Below are positions 31,878-38,344 of a DNA stretch of 58,672 bases, in pieces; position 1 is the stretch's first letter; the number at the start of each line of letters is the position of its first letter. Under the pieces are notes generated by a model. It was not told where the DNA came from and made no database searches. It worked only from the letters and a program-made list of their open reading frames with translations. The stretch comes from CALJIC01 sp039805565 (GTDB lineage: Bacteria; Chloroflexota; Chloroflexia; Chloroflexales; Roseiflexaceae): assembly GCA_039805565.1 (NCBI GenBank), contig JBDLTZ010000167.1, forward strand, positions 1 to 58,672, read 5' to 3'. A program made the translations under genes and the position numbers.

Positions 31878-32153
31878 TCATTCACTCCTAATCCCAGCGC
31901 GATTGCTAACAGTGCCGTCGCCGTAGCCGTTGCCGTTGCCGTAGCCGTCGCCGTAGCCGTTGCCGTAGCCGTCGCCGTTGCCGTAGCCGTAGCCGTAGCC
32001 GTAGCCGTAGCCGTAGCCGTAGCCGTAGCCGTAGCCGTAGCCGTCGCCGTCGCCGTAGCCGTTGCCGTAGCCGTAGCCGTAGCCGTAGCCGTTGCCGTTG
32101 CCGTTGCCGTCGCCGTTGCCGTAGCCTATCGGCCTAAAGATAGTGGAGGCCAT
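31878..32153 (-). CDS. GYGNGD hexanucleotide-repeat protein (91 aa)
   Basis: 91 residues: MASTIFRPI, then about 70 residues of alternating Gly with Tyr, Asn or Asp, and a short normal end. ATG 32153 overlaps the stop of the preceding gene (TGATG), so it is in a coupled translation position. The tract would be flexible or self-associating. Function unknown; the frame is kept by six-base repeats. Confidence 0.55.
   Translation of the reverse strand: MASTIFRPIGYGNGDGNGNGNGYGYGYGYGNGYGDGDGYGYGYGYGYGYGYGYGYGYGNGDGYGNGYGDGYGNGNGYGDGTVSNRAGIRSE
31914..32126. repeat. Tandem hexanucleotide GCCGTN tract
   Basis: About 35 units of GCCGTA, GCCGTT or GCCGTC on the forward strand, 213 bases. The variable sixth base decides Tyr, Asn or Asp on the reverse strand. 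Copy number is expected to vary by slippage. Confidence 0.95.
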
Positions 32154-32455
32154 CACAGCCCCCATCCATCTGGCACTGGAACACTAAACACTTCCGCGCC
32201 CTGTGGGATGTCAACGTCTGCGATCTTGCGCAGGTCTGCCTTGGCCTTCTTCGGGTCATCAACGACGGCGGCAAAGCCGACGCCCGCCCAGCGGAAAACG
32301 TGCAGGGCATTGGCGAGATGGATACGTCCATTCTCGCGGGTCACGTCACCAGCGAAAATCCAGCCACGGTCCACCACGACAACAGCGCGGGTGCCGGTCG
32401 GCTTGCTGCTTGCGGGGATGTATTCAATTCCGTTCACGGTGATTTTGTCAGTCAT
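32153..32455 (-). CDS. Small beta-rich phage protein (DUF6948-like)
   Basis: 100 residues: ITVNGIEYIPA, TRAVVVVDRGWIFAGDV, NALHVFRWAG and AEVFSVPVPDGW. This order of strands resembles the DUF6948 family of small phage proteins; I am not certain. Function unknown. Confidence 0.6.
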   Translation of the reverse strand: MTDKITVNGIEYIPASSKPTGTRAVVVVDRGWIFAGDVTRENGRIHLANALHVFRWAGVGFAAVVDDPKKAKADLRKIADVDIPQGAEVFSVPVPDGWGL

Positions 32456-32574
32456 TGGTTTGCTCCTTTGCTCAGTTCGTTGCTCAGTTCTTCCAACATA
32501 TCCGCAGCGCGCAGGATGTCGGCGTTGTCCCAGTTGCGGCGCAGGCGCTCGGCTAGGGCTTTAGGGTCGGTCAT
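32452..32574 (-). CDS. Small helical protein (40 aa)
   Basis: MTDPKALAERLRRNWDNADI, then LRAADMLEELSNELSKG; two amphipathic helices. Overlaps both neighbours by ATGA. Similar short proteins precede repeated phage gene clusters; no function assigned. Confidence 0.5.
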   Translation of the reverse strand: MTDPKALAERLRRNWDNADILRAADMLEELSNELSKGANQ

Positions 32575-32786
32575 GTCGTCTGCTCCATGGCTTGGCGGTG
32601 GACGATCGCCTTGACGCTGCGCCGCCTGTCATGCGTCAGCCTGCGCTCGGCCACCGGCAGCGCCAGAGCCTCGCTCAGCGCGTCGACGACGCAACTGAAC
32701 GTCTTCTCGGTGCCGTAGGGCGTCCTGTAGACCAGCATGCAGGCGTAGCGCCGCGTCGGCGCGTCGTGGAACCTGTGCCTCCTCAT
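32571..32786 (-). CDS. Small basic protein (71 aa)
   Basis: 71 residues, starts MRRHRFHDAPTRRYACMLVY and is strongly basic in both halves (ERRLTHDRRRSVKAIVHRQA). May bind nucleic acid. Overlapping starts and stops on both sides. Confidence 0.5.
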   Translation of the reverse strand: MRRHRFHDAPTRRYACMLVYRTPYGTEKTFSCVVDALSEALALPVAERRLTHDRRRSVKAIVHRQAMEQTT

Positions 32787-32947
32787 CTCTCGCCCTCCGT
32801 CAGCAGGTGCCGCATGCCGAGGCGCTCGGCCTCAGCCAGCAGGTGGCGGTAGCGCCGGCGTGCCAGCTCCAGTTGCTCGGGCAGCACCCTGCGCCTGTAG
32901 CGCAGGTAGTGCCGCTCGCGCGTCTCTCGTGCGGCCTCGTCGGTCAC
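32783..32947 (-). CDS. Small Arg-rich helical protein (54 aa)
   Basis: 54 residues from GTG 32947: a single Arg/Leu-rich helix (RERHYLRYRRRVLPEQLELA, RRRYRHLLAEAERLGMRHL). GTG overlaps the TGA of the upstream gene. Likely binds nucleic acid or protein; unknown. Confidence 0.5.
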   Translation of the reverse strand: MTDEAARETRERHYLRYRRRVLPEQLELARRRYRHLLAEAERLGMRHLLTEGER

Positions 32948-33159
32948 GTGATCAGGCCCCGGGCGCGACAGGACTGCTCGAGATGGTAGGGTGCAGTGCC
33001 CCACAGCCCCGCAGTCTGGTCCCAGAGGCGGCACAGGGCGCGCAGGCGGGCGCCAGAGGCCCTGACTGCCTTGCGCAGCTCCTCGGCCTCCCTGAGCGCC
33101 TCTACGGCCTCTGTGAGGACGTCCAGCTCAGTGTGGGTGCGTGTCAAAGTGTCAGACAT
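32944..33159 (-). CDS. Small coiled-coil protein (71 aa)
   Basis: 71 residues; MSDTLTRTHTELDVLTEAVE and ALREAEELRKAVRASGARLR are heptad-like. ATG 33159 has GGAGGG upstream. Function unknown. Confidence 0.5.
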   Translation of the reverse strand: MSDTLTRTHTELDVLTEAVEALREAEELRKAVRASGARLRALCRLWDQTAGLWGTAPYHLEQSCRARGLIT

Positions 33160-33550
33160 CGTCGCGCCCTCCCTGCTCGAACTGCTCCAGCCACTCCAGC
33201 CACTCGTTGGCGTCGTGTGCGACGTCGCCGAAGATGTGGCCAACGTGCTCGCCGTGCACGCTGGCCAGCAGGCACAGGCGGCGCAGGATGGCCTCGGCGG
33301 TCTCGACCTCGCGGGTCAGTTGTGCGTTGTCGTCCCTGAGATCCGCGACGGTGAGGCGGGTGTCGTCGAGCACACGCTCGAACTCTTTGTTCTCACGCTC
33401 GAGCGCAGTGATGTCGTCGAGGTCGGCGCAGTCCTGCAGGCGCTCGCCGAGGACGATCGCCAACTCGTTGCCGCTGTGGCGCGCTTCCTCGATGAGGCGC
33501 AGGTTGCTCTCTGACCGCCAGTAGGTGCGGTCGTATGCGGTGATGGTCAT
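33152..33550 (-). CDS. Coiled-coil early protein (132 aa)
   Basis: 132 residues. A short N-terminal part and a long coil (DDITALERENKEFERVLDDT, LRDDNAQLTREVETAEAILR). First gene after promoter copy 3. Downstream genes overlap in series, so this promoter probably reads much of the small-gene cluster. Confidence 0.6.
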   Translation of the reverse strand: MTITAYDRTYWRSESNLRLIEEARHSGNELAIVLGERLQDCADLDDITALERENKEFERVLDDTRLTVADLRDDNAQLTREVETAEAILRRLCLLASVHGEHVGHIFGDVAHDANEWLEWLEQFEQGGRDDV

Positions 33551-33570
33551 GTCGTTGTCTCCGTAGTGAC

Positions 33571-33615
33571 GTGTTGCTGAGAAGCCCTACATACCAGTTC
33601 AACCGGGGGTTGCAA
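33571..33615 (-). promoter_or_regulatory. Early promoter/leader repeat, copy 3
   Basis: Reverse strand: TTGCAA (33615-33610), 16 bases, TATGTA, then GGGCTTCTCAGCAACAC. With copy 4 it best matches a sigma70-type -35/-10 pair. Confidence 0.75.
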
Positions 33616-33624
33616 CACCTTTTT

Positions 33625-33993
33625 TCACTTTTTCTTTGGGAACACGCCCGGCGTCTTGGGTGGCGGCAGGACGATGATCGGCTCGACGATGCCGCCGTGG
33701 TGTGTGATCAGGCGGTTGATCGCGTCGACCGGCACGCGCATGTAGAGGTTGCTGTCGCGCGCCTCCCTGTAGGGCATGAGCGAGCGCAGGACGACCTTGG
33801 GGCTCATGACCTCGACGTGCGTCCACGGGCCCGTGTCGCTCTTCGGCTCGCAGTAGTGCGTGCGCGACGCCTGAAGGCTGATGGTCAGCCCCTTGGCGCA
33901 GCGCAGGTGGGGCACGACGGCGTGGCCGACCGTGCCGGGTGTCTTGTCCGCCTTTATGCGGCGCAGGTACTCGTTGGCGTAGTCAAAGGGCAT
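33625..33993 (-). CDS. Early hypothetical protein (122 aa)
   Basis: 122 residues starting MPFDYANEYLRRIKADKTPG; strand-rich middle (RCAKGLTISLQASRTHY, MSPKVVLRSLMPYREARDSN) and a Pro/Lys-rich end. It is the last gene of the operon started by promoter copy 4. No family recognised. Confidence 0.55.
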   Translation of the reverse strand: MPFDYANEYLRRIKADKTPGTVGHAVVPHLRCAKGLTISLQASRTHYCEPKSDTGPWTHVEVMSPKVVLRSLMPYREARDSNLYMRVPVDAINRLITHHGGIVEPIIVLPPPKTPGVFPKKK

Positions 33994-34522
33994 CGACTTC
34001 GTCCCAGTCAATCTGGAAGGACACGTTCAGCTCCTTGAGCTGCGCGATCGTCATGGCGTTGAGCACGCAGGTGAGCCGCTTGCGCAGCTTGACGATCTGC
34101 TCGTCGCGCGCGTTCAGGAGTCGGCTCAGGCGGGTCACGTCGGCCTGCAAAGCGTTGTTGGTCTCGACCAGCCGCTCGTACTGCGCCACCTTCTGCTCAA
34201 GCTGCCACTCGAGCATCTCGACCTGACTAGTTCCGGGCGTGTCCTCAATGAGAGGCTCCGGCTTGGGCCGGTACTCGTCCGGCATGTCGAGGGCGGCGCG
34301 GATGAGTTCGACGATTTCGTTGCAGGCGCGCCGGCCAATACCCTTCTGTTTCTTCAACGTGCCGTCCAACAAAAGCCTCTCAGCGTCGAGCAGCGTCTTC
34401 GCGCCGAGGTTGTCCAACGCACGCAGCGTTCGCACGGACAACTCGCAATCCTTGAGCCAGACGCCCCGCAGCACGTCGTCGTTGGACTTGATCATCTCGT
34501 TGAGCTTGATGTCTACGGCCAT
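33983..34522 (-). CDS. RNA polymerase alpha-CTD-like domain protein
   Basis: 179 residues. Residues 26-78 (CELSVRTLRALDNLGAKTLL ... KGIGRRACNEIVELI) follow the alpha C-terminal domain of bacterial RNA polymerase: the conserved LS.R..N.L...gI.t...L, then the GxGrkslnEI helix-hairpin-helix. The remainder is a coiled coil (EMLEWQLEQKVAQYERLVET and on). The alpha-CTD binds UP-element DNA and activators, so this protein may redirect host RNA polymerase at phage promoters or displace host alpha-CTD contacts (inference). Encoded right behind promoter copy 4, so made very early. Confidence 0.7.
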   Translation of the reverse strand: MAVDIKLNEMIKSNDDVLRGVWLKDCELSVRTLRALDNLGAKTLLDAERLLLDGTLKKQKGIGRRACNEIVELIRAALDMPDEYRPKPEPLIEDTPGTSQVEMLEWQLEQKVAQYERLVETNNALQADVTRLSRLLNARDEQIVKLRKRLTCVLNAMTIAQLKELNVSFQIDWDEVDAL

Positions 34523-34523
34523 G

Positions 34524-34787
34524 TCAGTTGCTCCCTTGTTGGATGGACAGCGCCTCGGCGAACACCGCCTCACGCAGATCCTGTACGATCTTGATGCGGA
34601 CGTAGTGCGTCTCGCGGTCGGCGTGCAGGCGCTCGGTCTCGCCGGGGTAGTCGCGCCCGTTAGGTGTGGCGGCCCTGAGTGCGCCAACCAGCGCGTCACA
34701 GGCGTCGATGATCGCACGCCGCTGGTCGACCAGATCGACGCGGCTGGTGCCGTTGTTGTTGACGGCGGGGCGGATGGTGGCGGTCAT
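34524..34787 (-). CDS. First early gene, function unknown (87 aa)
   Basis: 87 residues, MTATIRPAVNNNGTSRVDLV then helices with charged residues. First gene of the operon behind promoter copy 4, at the divergent junction with the forward RepA-like gene. ATG 34787 after GAGGAG. Function unknown. Confidence 0.55.
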   Translation of the reverse strand: MTATIRPAVNNNGTSRVDLVDQRRAIIDACDALVGALRAATPNGRDYPGETERLHADRETHYVRIKIVQDLREAVFAEALSIQQGSN

Positions 34788-34807
34788 GGTGTAAGTGCTC
34801 CTCGCGT

Positions 34808-34852
34808 GTATTGCTGAGAAGCCCTACATAGCATGTACACCTGCGGTTGCAA
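34808..34852 (-). promoter_or_regulatory. Early promoter/leader repeat, copy 4
   Basis: Reverse strand: TTGCAA (34852-34847), 16 bases, TATGTA, GGGCTTCTCAGCAATAC. An A/T-rich run (AGATTTTTTTCAT on the forward strand) lies just upstream of the -35 box and could act as an UP element. Confidence 0.75.
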
Positions 34853-34870
34853 TAGATTTTTTTCATAGGC

Positions 34871-34945
34871 GGACGGACAAATTAAAAGCGCAGAAGGCGC
34901 ATGTCTGTCCGGTGTTGCCGTGCGGCAGACAGACATGCTATATGG
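34871..34945 (+). promoter_or_regulatory. Promoter and dyad operator of the forward RepA-like gene
   Basis: TTGCCG (34915-34920), 18 bases, TATATG (34939-34944) form a possible promoter on the forward strand. The -35 region is covered by inverted repeats: GTCTGTC with GACAGAC, and inside it TGCCG with CGGCA. A GGACGGACA word lies upstream at 34871-34879. The downstream start ATG 34972 fits transcription from here. Confidence 0.45.
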
Positions 34946-34971
34946 CGTCCGTCCTTAACACGGAGATTGAT

Positions 34972-36081
34972 ATGTGGACCGGAGATAGACTTGTATCCAA
35001 CCCTTTGGTGGTGTTGCAGAATGCCGCAGAAACTAGGGACGTGCTGCGCGGCCTTGTGCCGGATAGGGGCATCACATGGCTGTATGGCTCGTCCATGAGC
35101 TTCAAGACGTTTGTCGCTATGTCGATGGCGGCGGCGATGTCCGACGAGCGCCCGTGGATGGGGCGCCAGACCGAGTCGGCGTTTGTGGTGTATCTTGGCG
35201 CAGAGGGCGGCAATGCGTTGCACATTCGGCGCGCTGCGGCGGAGTTGGATGCGGGGGCGTCCGGGCCGATGTACGTCGTGCAGGAGCGGCCTCAGCTTGA
35301 CACGAGGTTCGGGGCTTTGCGTCTGCGCGGTATCCTTGCCGGGTTGACTGGCTTGTACCGCGGGGAGACGTACGAGGACATCGAGGAGGACGCGGTTTTC
35401 AGCGGCGCGTTTGCGAAATATGATGACGTCGGTGCGTGGGCGGAGGCGGACACGGCGGCGACTGTCGTGTGTTTCATTGACACGTACTCGCAGACGTCCG
35501 GCGGGGACGACAAGGCCAACGTGGCAGCCTACATCAAGAACCTTCGCGACTTGATTGACGCGGCTGCGCAGGAGGATTGGCGGCTGGCGTTTGTGGTGAT
35601 CGACCACGCGACCAAGACTGGCGGGAGTTACATGGGCAGCGTCGCGAAGCTCAACGACGTGGACAGCCAAATTGAGGTGTTGCGCGCGTCCTCGGCCTAC
35701 CGGGCTGTCCTGCACCAGCGCAAGACGAAGGACGGCGTCGAGAGTAAGCCGCTAGACGTGGAGTTGGTACCCTTCGTGCTGGAGGGCTTCACAGACGCCT
35801 ATGGGGACCCGCTCAGCACGTTGGTGGTCCGAGATGGCACCAAGGCCGCCCGGCTTGCTGAAGTCGCTGACGGGAAGGCTGGGGTGCTGCTCGGGCTGAT
35901 CTTCAACCAAGGCGGCAGCGTGACGGACACCCAACTGCGTAGGCTGTTTGCGGAGGACAGCTCGAACGAGGGTATCAAGGCGGACAGCGTCAGCAAGGCG
36001 TATCGTCGATGCAAGGAAACCCTGCTCGACGGTGGCATGATTTCGGAGGCGGACGGGATCATCAACATCGGACACGGGTAG
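34972..36081 (+). CDS. RepA-like RecA-fold ATPase
   Basis: 369 residues from ATG 34972 (GGAG 6 bases upstream; an earlier ATG at 34942 overlaps the -10 box). Walker A variant LYGSSMSFKTF (37-47), then FVVYLGAEGGN, Walker B TVVCFIDTYSQTSGGDDKAN, VVIDHATKTGG, and SQIEVLRA, the pattern of AAA_25/RepA-type hexameric ATPases. A winged-helix-like C-terminus follows (GGSVTDTQLRRLF ... KETLLDGGMI). It is the only forward gene in the early half and duplicates the ATPase type of the primase-helicase. Possible roles: origin opening, a second helicase, or a moron-like defence/exclusion gene. Confidence 0.75.
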   Translation: MWTGDRLVSNPLVVLQNAAETRDVLRGLVPDRGITWLYGSSMSFKTFVAMSMAAAMSDERPWMGRQTESAFVVYLGAEGGNALHIRRAAAELDAGASGPMYVVQERPQLDTRFGALRLRGILAGLTGLYRGETYEDIEEDAVFSGAFAKYDDVGAWAEADTAATVVCFIDTYSQTSGGDDKANVAAYIKNLRDLIDAAAQEDWRLAFVVIDHATKTGGSYMGSVAKLNDVDSQIEVLRASSAYRAVLHQRKTKDGVESKPLDVELVPFVLEGFTDAYGDPLSTLVVRDGTKAARLAEVADGKAGVLLGLIFNQGGSVTDTQLRRLFAEDSSNEGIKADSVSKAYRRCKETLLDGGMISEADGIINIGHG

Positions 36082-36101
36082 GCCGGACACGAGACTACCC
36101 A

Positions 36102-36124
36102 CACCCCCCCCCTAAAGGGGGGTG
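36102..36124. terminator. C/G hairpin after the RepA-like gene
   Basis: CCCCCC (36107-36112), TAAA loop, GGGGGG (36117-36122), with CAC/GTG extending it if three C are bulged. No T run follows directly, so it may be a weak or factor-dependent terminator, or a structural element. Confidence 0.4.
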
Positions 36125-36309
36125 CGGTATGTCCGTCCGTCCGTCTTCCGCCCAAGTGAGGTGCTTTTTTGCAATTTGTAAACGCTAAGTTGCAGCATCA
36201 GGTTGGTGTGACTCGTGCTGTATACTTGAGGTTGCAATCTTGCGGTCCCTTCGTGCAGGTGTTACATCGGGGGTTGAGTAATGCCTGCACAAGGATTGCG
36301 GAGCGGACT
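36125..36309 (+). promoter_or_regulatory. Leader region of the late operon
   Basis: About 185 bases before small terminase. It holds a GTCC tandem run (TATGTCCGTCCGTCCGTC at 36128-36145), a T run with TTGCAA at 36169-36174, TTGCAG at 36190, a good -10-like TATACT at 36221-36226, and another TTGCAA at 36232. I cannot place a -35 box at standard spacing, so the late promoter is only a candidate; activation by a phage protein is possible. Confidence 0.35.
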
Positions 36310-36810
36310 GTGGCCACACCGATTAAGAAAACACCGGAATTGATTGAGCGGGTGCTCAGTCGCATCGCAATGGGCGAGACCCTTGCGGCGATCGCGAGGG
36401 ACTTGGATTTCCATCCGGTGACGTGGAGCCAGTGGGTGGCCGCCGACGAGACCCTAAACATCGCACACCAGCGCGCACGGGCCGTCGGTGCCGACGTCAT
36501 CGCGGACGACATCCTTGCCATCATCGACCAAGAGCCTGAGATGATCACTGGCGAGGGGGCAGCCCCGCGTCGCGACAGCGGCTACGTCGCGTGGCAGAAG
36601 GCCCGCGCCGAGACGCGCCTCAAGCTGCTCGCGAAGTGGCACCCCACTAAGTATGGCGACAAGCAGCAGGTCGAGCACAGCGGCCCGGGTGGCGCGCCGA
36701 TCCAGATCGCCAACACAGCCGGCGTCGCAACGGCCGCCGTTCGCGAGCTGCGTCAACTGCGGCTCAAGACTGGCGAGCTGCCCCCACCGGACGGCACCGA
36801 CCTGCTGTGA
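36310..36810 (+). CDS. terS: Terminase small subunit
   Basis: 166 residues from GTG 36310 (GGAG 6 bases upstream). N-terminal helix-turn-helix for DNA binding (LIERVLSRIAMGETLAAIAR, DLDFHPVTWSQWV), a helical centre, and KLLAKWHPTKYGDKQQVEHS typical of this small terminase class. It recognises the packaging site and loads the large subunit. Its stop overlaps the GTG start of the large subunit. Confidence 0.8.
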   Translation: MATPIKKTPELIERVLSRIAMGETLAAIARDLDFHPVTWSQWVAADETLNIAHQRARAVGADVIADDILAIIDQEPEMITGEGAAPRRDSGYVAWQKARAETRLKLLAKWHPTKYGDKQQVEHSGPGGAPIQIANTAGVATAAVRELRQLRLKTGELPPPDGTDLL

Positions 36811-38333
36811 CCTACGCCCTCGAAAAGATGGCGGATCCGCGCGTGGCAAGCGCAATGCCTGCCAACGACCACGCGTACTTCGACTGGCAGGCGCGGTGGT
36901 ATCGTACCGCACGCACCGTCCAGATACCGCCAGAGCCGGAGGAGCAGGCTGACTGGCTGACAGAGAACGCCGGCAGCCTGTACTTCGCGCCCACGGACGT
37001 GAGCCTGCCTTGGAACGAGATGGGCTACATGGCCGGGCGCGGCTTCGGTAAGACGCGGGTGGGCGCCGAGTGGCTGGGGCGCGTCGCCGTCGAGTGCACG
37101 CGGGGCCTGCCCTACGCCGTTGTCGCGCCGACCCAGAACGACGTGCGCATGACGTGCTTCGAGGGCATGAGCGGCCTGCGCAATACCATCCCTGAGGAGT
37201 GCATCGAGAAGTACAGCGCGGACGACCTGCGCATCATCCTGAAGAACGGCGCGACGATCCGCGGGTTCAGCGCCGAGAAGGCGGAGCGCTTGCGCGGGCC
37301 TGAACATGCTGCGGCGTGGTGTGATGAAATCGCGGCGTGGGGCAAGGACGCAGAGTACACGCTGGACATGCTCCAGATGGGCCTCCGCCTCGGGGAGCGG
37401 CCACGCCTGCTGTGGACCTCCACCCCCAAGCCGAACGCGCTTGTGCGCAACCTGACCACGCCCCGCCCCGGCCGCCTCATCGTGTGCGGCTCGACGTACG
37501 ACAACAAGGCGAACCTTGCAGGTAGCTTCTTCGACAACCTCGAGAAGTATTCCGGGACAAACCTCGGCCGGCAGGAGCTATACGGCGAGCTGATCGACCC
37601 CGAAGAGGCGGGCATCATCAGGCGGAGCTGGTTCAGGCTGTGGCCTGCCGGAAAGCCGCTGCCGCGCTTCGACTGGATCATCATGTCGCTCGACACGGCC
37701 TACACCGAGAAGAGCGTCGACACGAAGGGCGACCCGGATCCGACCGCGTGCAGCGTGTGGGGCGTCTTCCAGCACGAGAAGCGCGCCAACGTGATCCTGC
37801 TCGACTGCTGGGAGGACCACCTCGGCCTGCCCGACCTCATGCGCCGCGTCAGGCGCGAACTCAACACGGCCTACGGCGACGACGAGGACACGGCGCTGAT
37901 CAAGCCGATGTTCGGCAGCAGCAAGCCGCTCACCTCCGGCCGCAAGCCGGACATCCTGCTCATCGAGGACAAGGGCAGCGGCATCAGCCTGCGCCAGATG
38001 CTGGCCGAGGCGGGCATCGAGGCCTACGCCTACAACCCGGGCCGCGCAGACAAGCTCAGCCGCCTGCACATCGTCAGCCCCGTCTTCGCGCAGAAGCGCG
38101 TGTGGCTGCCCGAGAGCGACCGGAGCCCGGGCAAGCCGCGCACGTGGGCCGACCCGCTGGTCACGCAGCTCTGCTCCTTCACTGGGGAGGGCAGCATCAA
38201 GCACGACGACCTCCTCGACAGTTGCACGCAGGCGCTGCGTCTCTGCATGGATAAGGGCTTGGTATCGTTGATCAAGCAAGCCCCAGTCGACAACACGCCG
38301 CCGAAGCAGTATATCAACCCCTATTCCCAGTGA
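36807..38333 (+). CDS. terL: Terminase large subunit
   Basis: 508 residues. ATPase: Walker A-like GRGFGKT (77-83), Walker B AAAWCDEIAAW (168-178, Asp-Glu), coupling motif LLWTSTPKP (201-209). Nuclease (RNase H fold): MSLDTAYT with Asp296, LLIEDKGSG, and HDDLLDSC near the end supply the metal-binding acidic residues. Packages and cuts phage DNA at the portal. GTG 36807 gives overlap with the small subunit stop; an in-frame ATG at 36828 is an alternative. Confidence 0.95.
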   Translation: MTYALEKMADPRVASAMPANDHAYFDWQARWYRTARTVQIPPEPEEQADWLTENAGSLYFAPTDVSLPWNEMGYMAGRGFGKTRVGAEWLGRVAVECTRGLPYAVVAPTQNDVRMTCFEGMSGLRNTIPEECIEKYSADDLRIILKNGATIRGFSAEKAERLRGPEHAAAWCDEIAAWGKDAEYTLDMLQMGLRLGERPRLLWTSTPKPNALVRNLTTPRPGRLIVCGSTYDNKANLAGSFFDNLEKYSGTNLGRQELYGELIDPEEAGIIRRSWFRLWPAGKPLPRFDWIIMSLDTAYTEKSVDTKGDPDPTACSVWGVFQHEKRANVILLDCWEDHLGLPDLMRRVRRELNTAYGDDEDTALIKPMFGSSKPLTSGRKPDILLIEDKGSGISLRQMLAEAGIEAYAYNPGRADKLSRLHIVSPVFAQKRVWLPESDRSPGKPRTWADPLVTQLCSFTGEGSIKHDDLLDSCTQALRLCMDKGLVSLIKQAPVDNTPPKQYINPYSQ

Positions 38334-38344
38334 CAGGACGCCCG

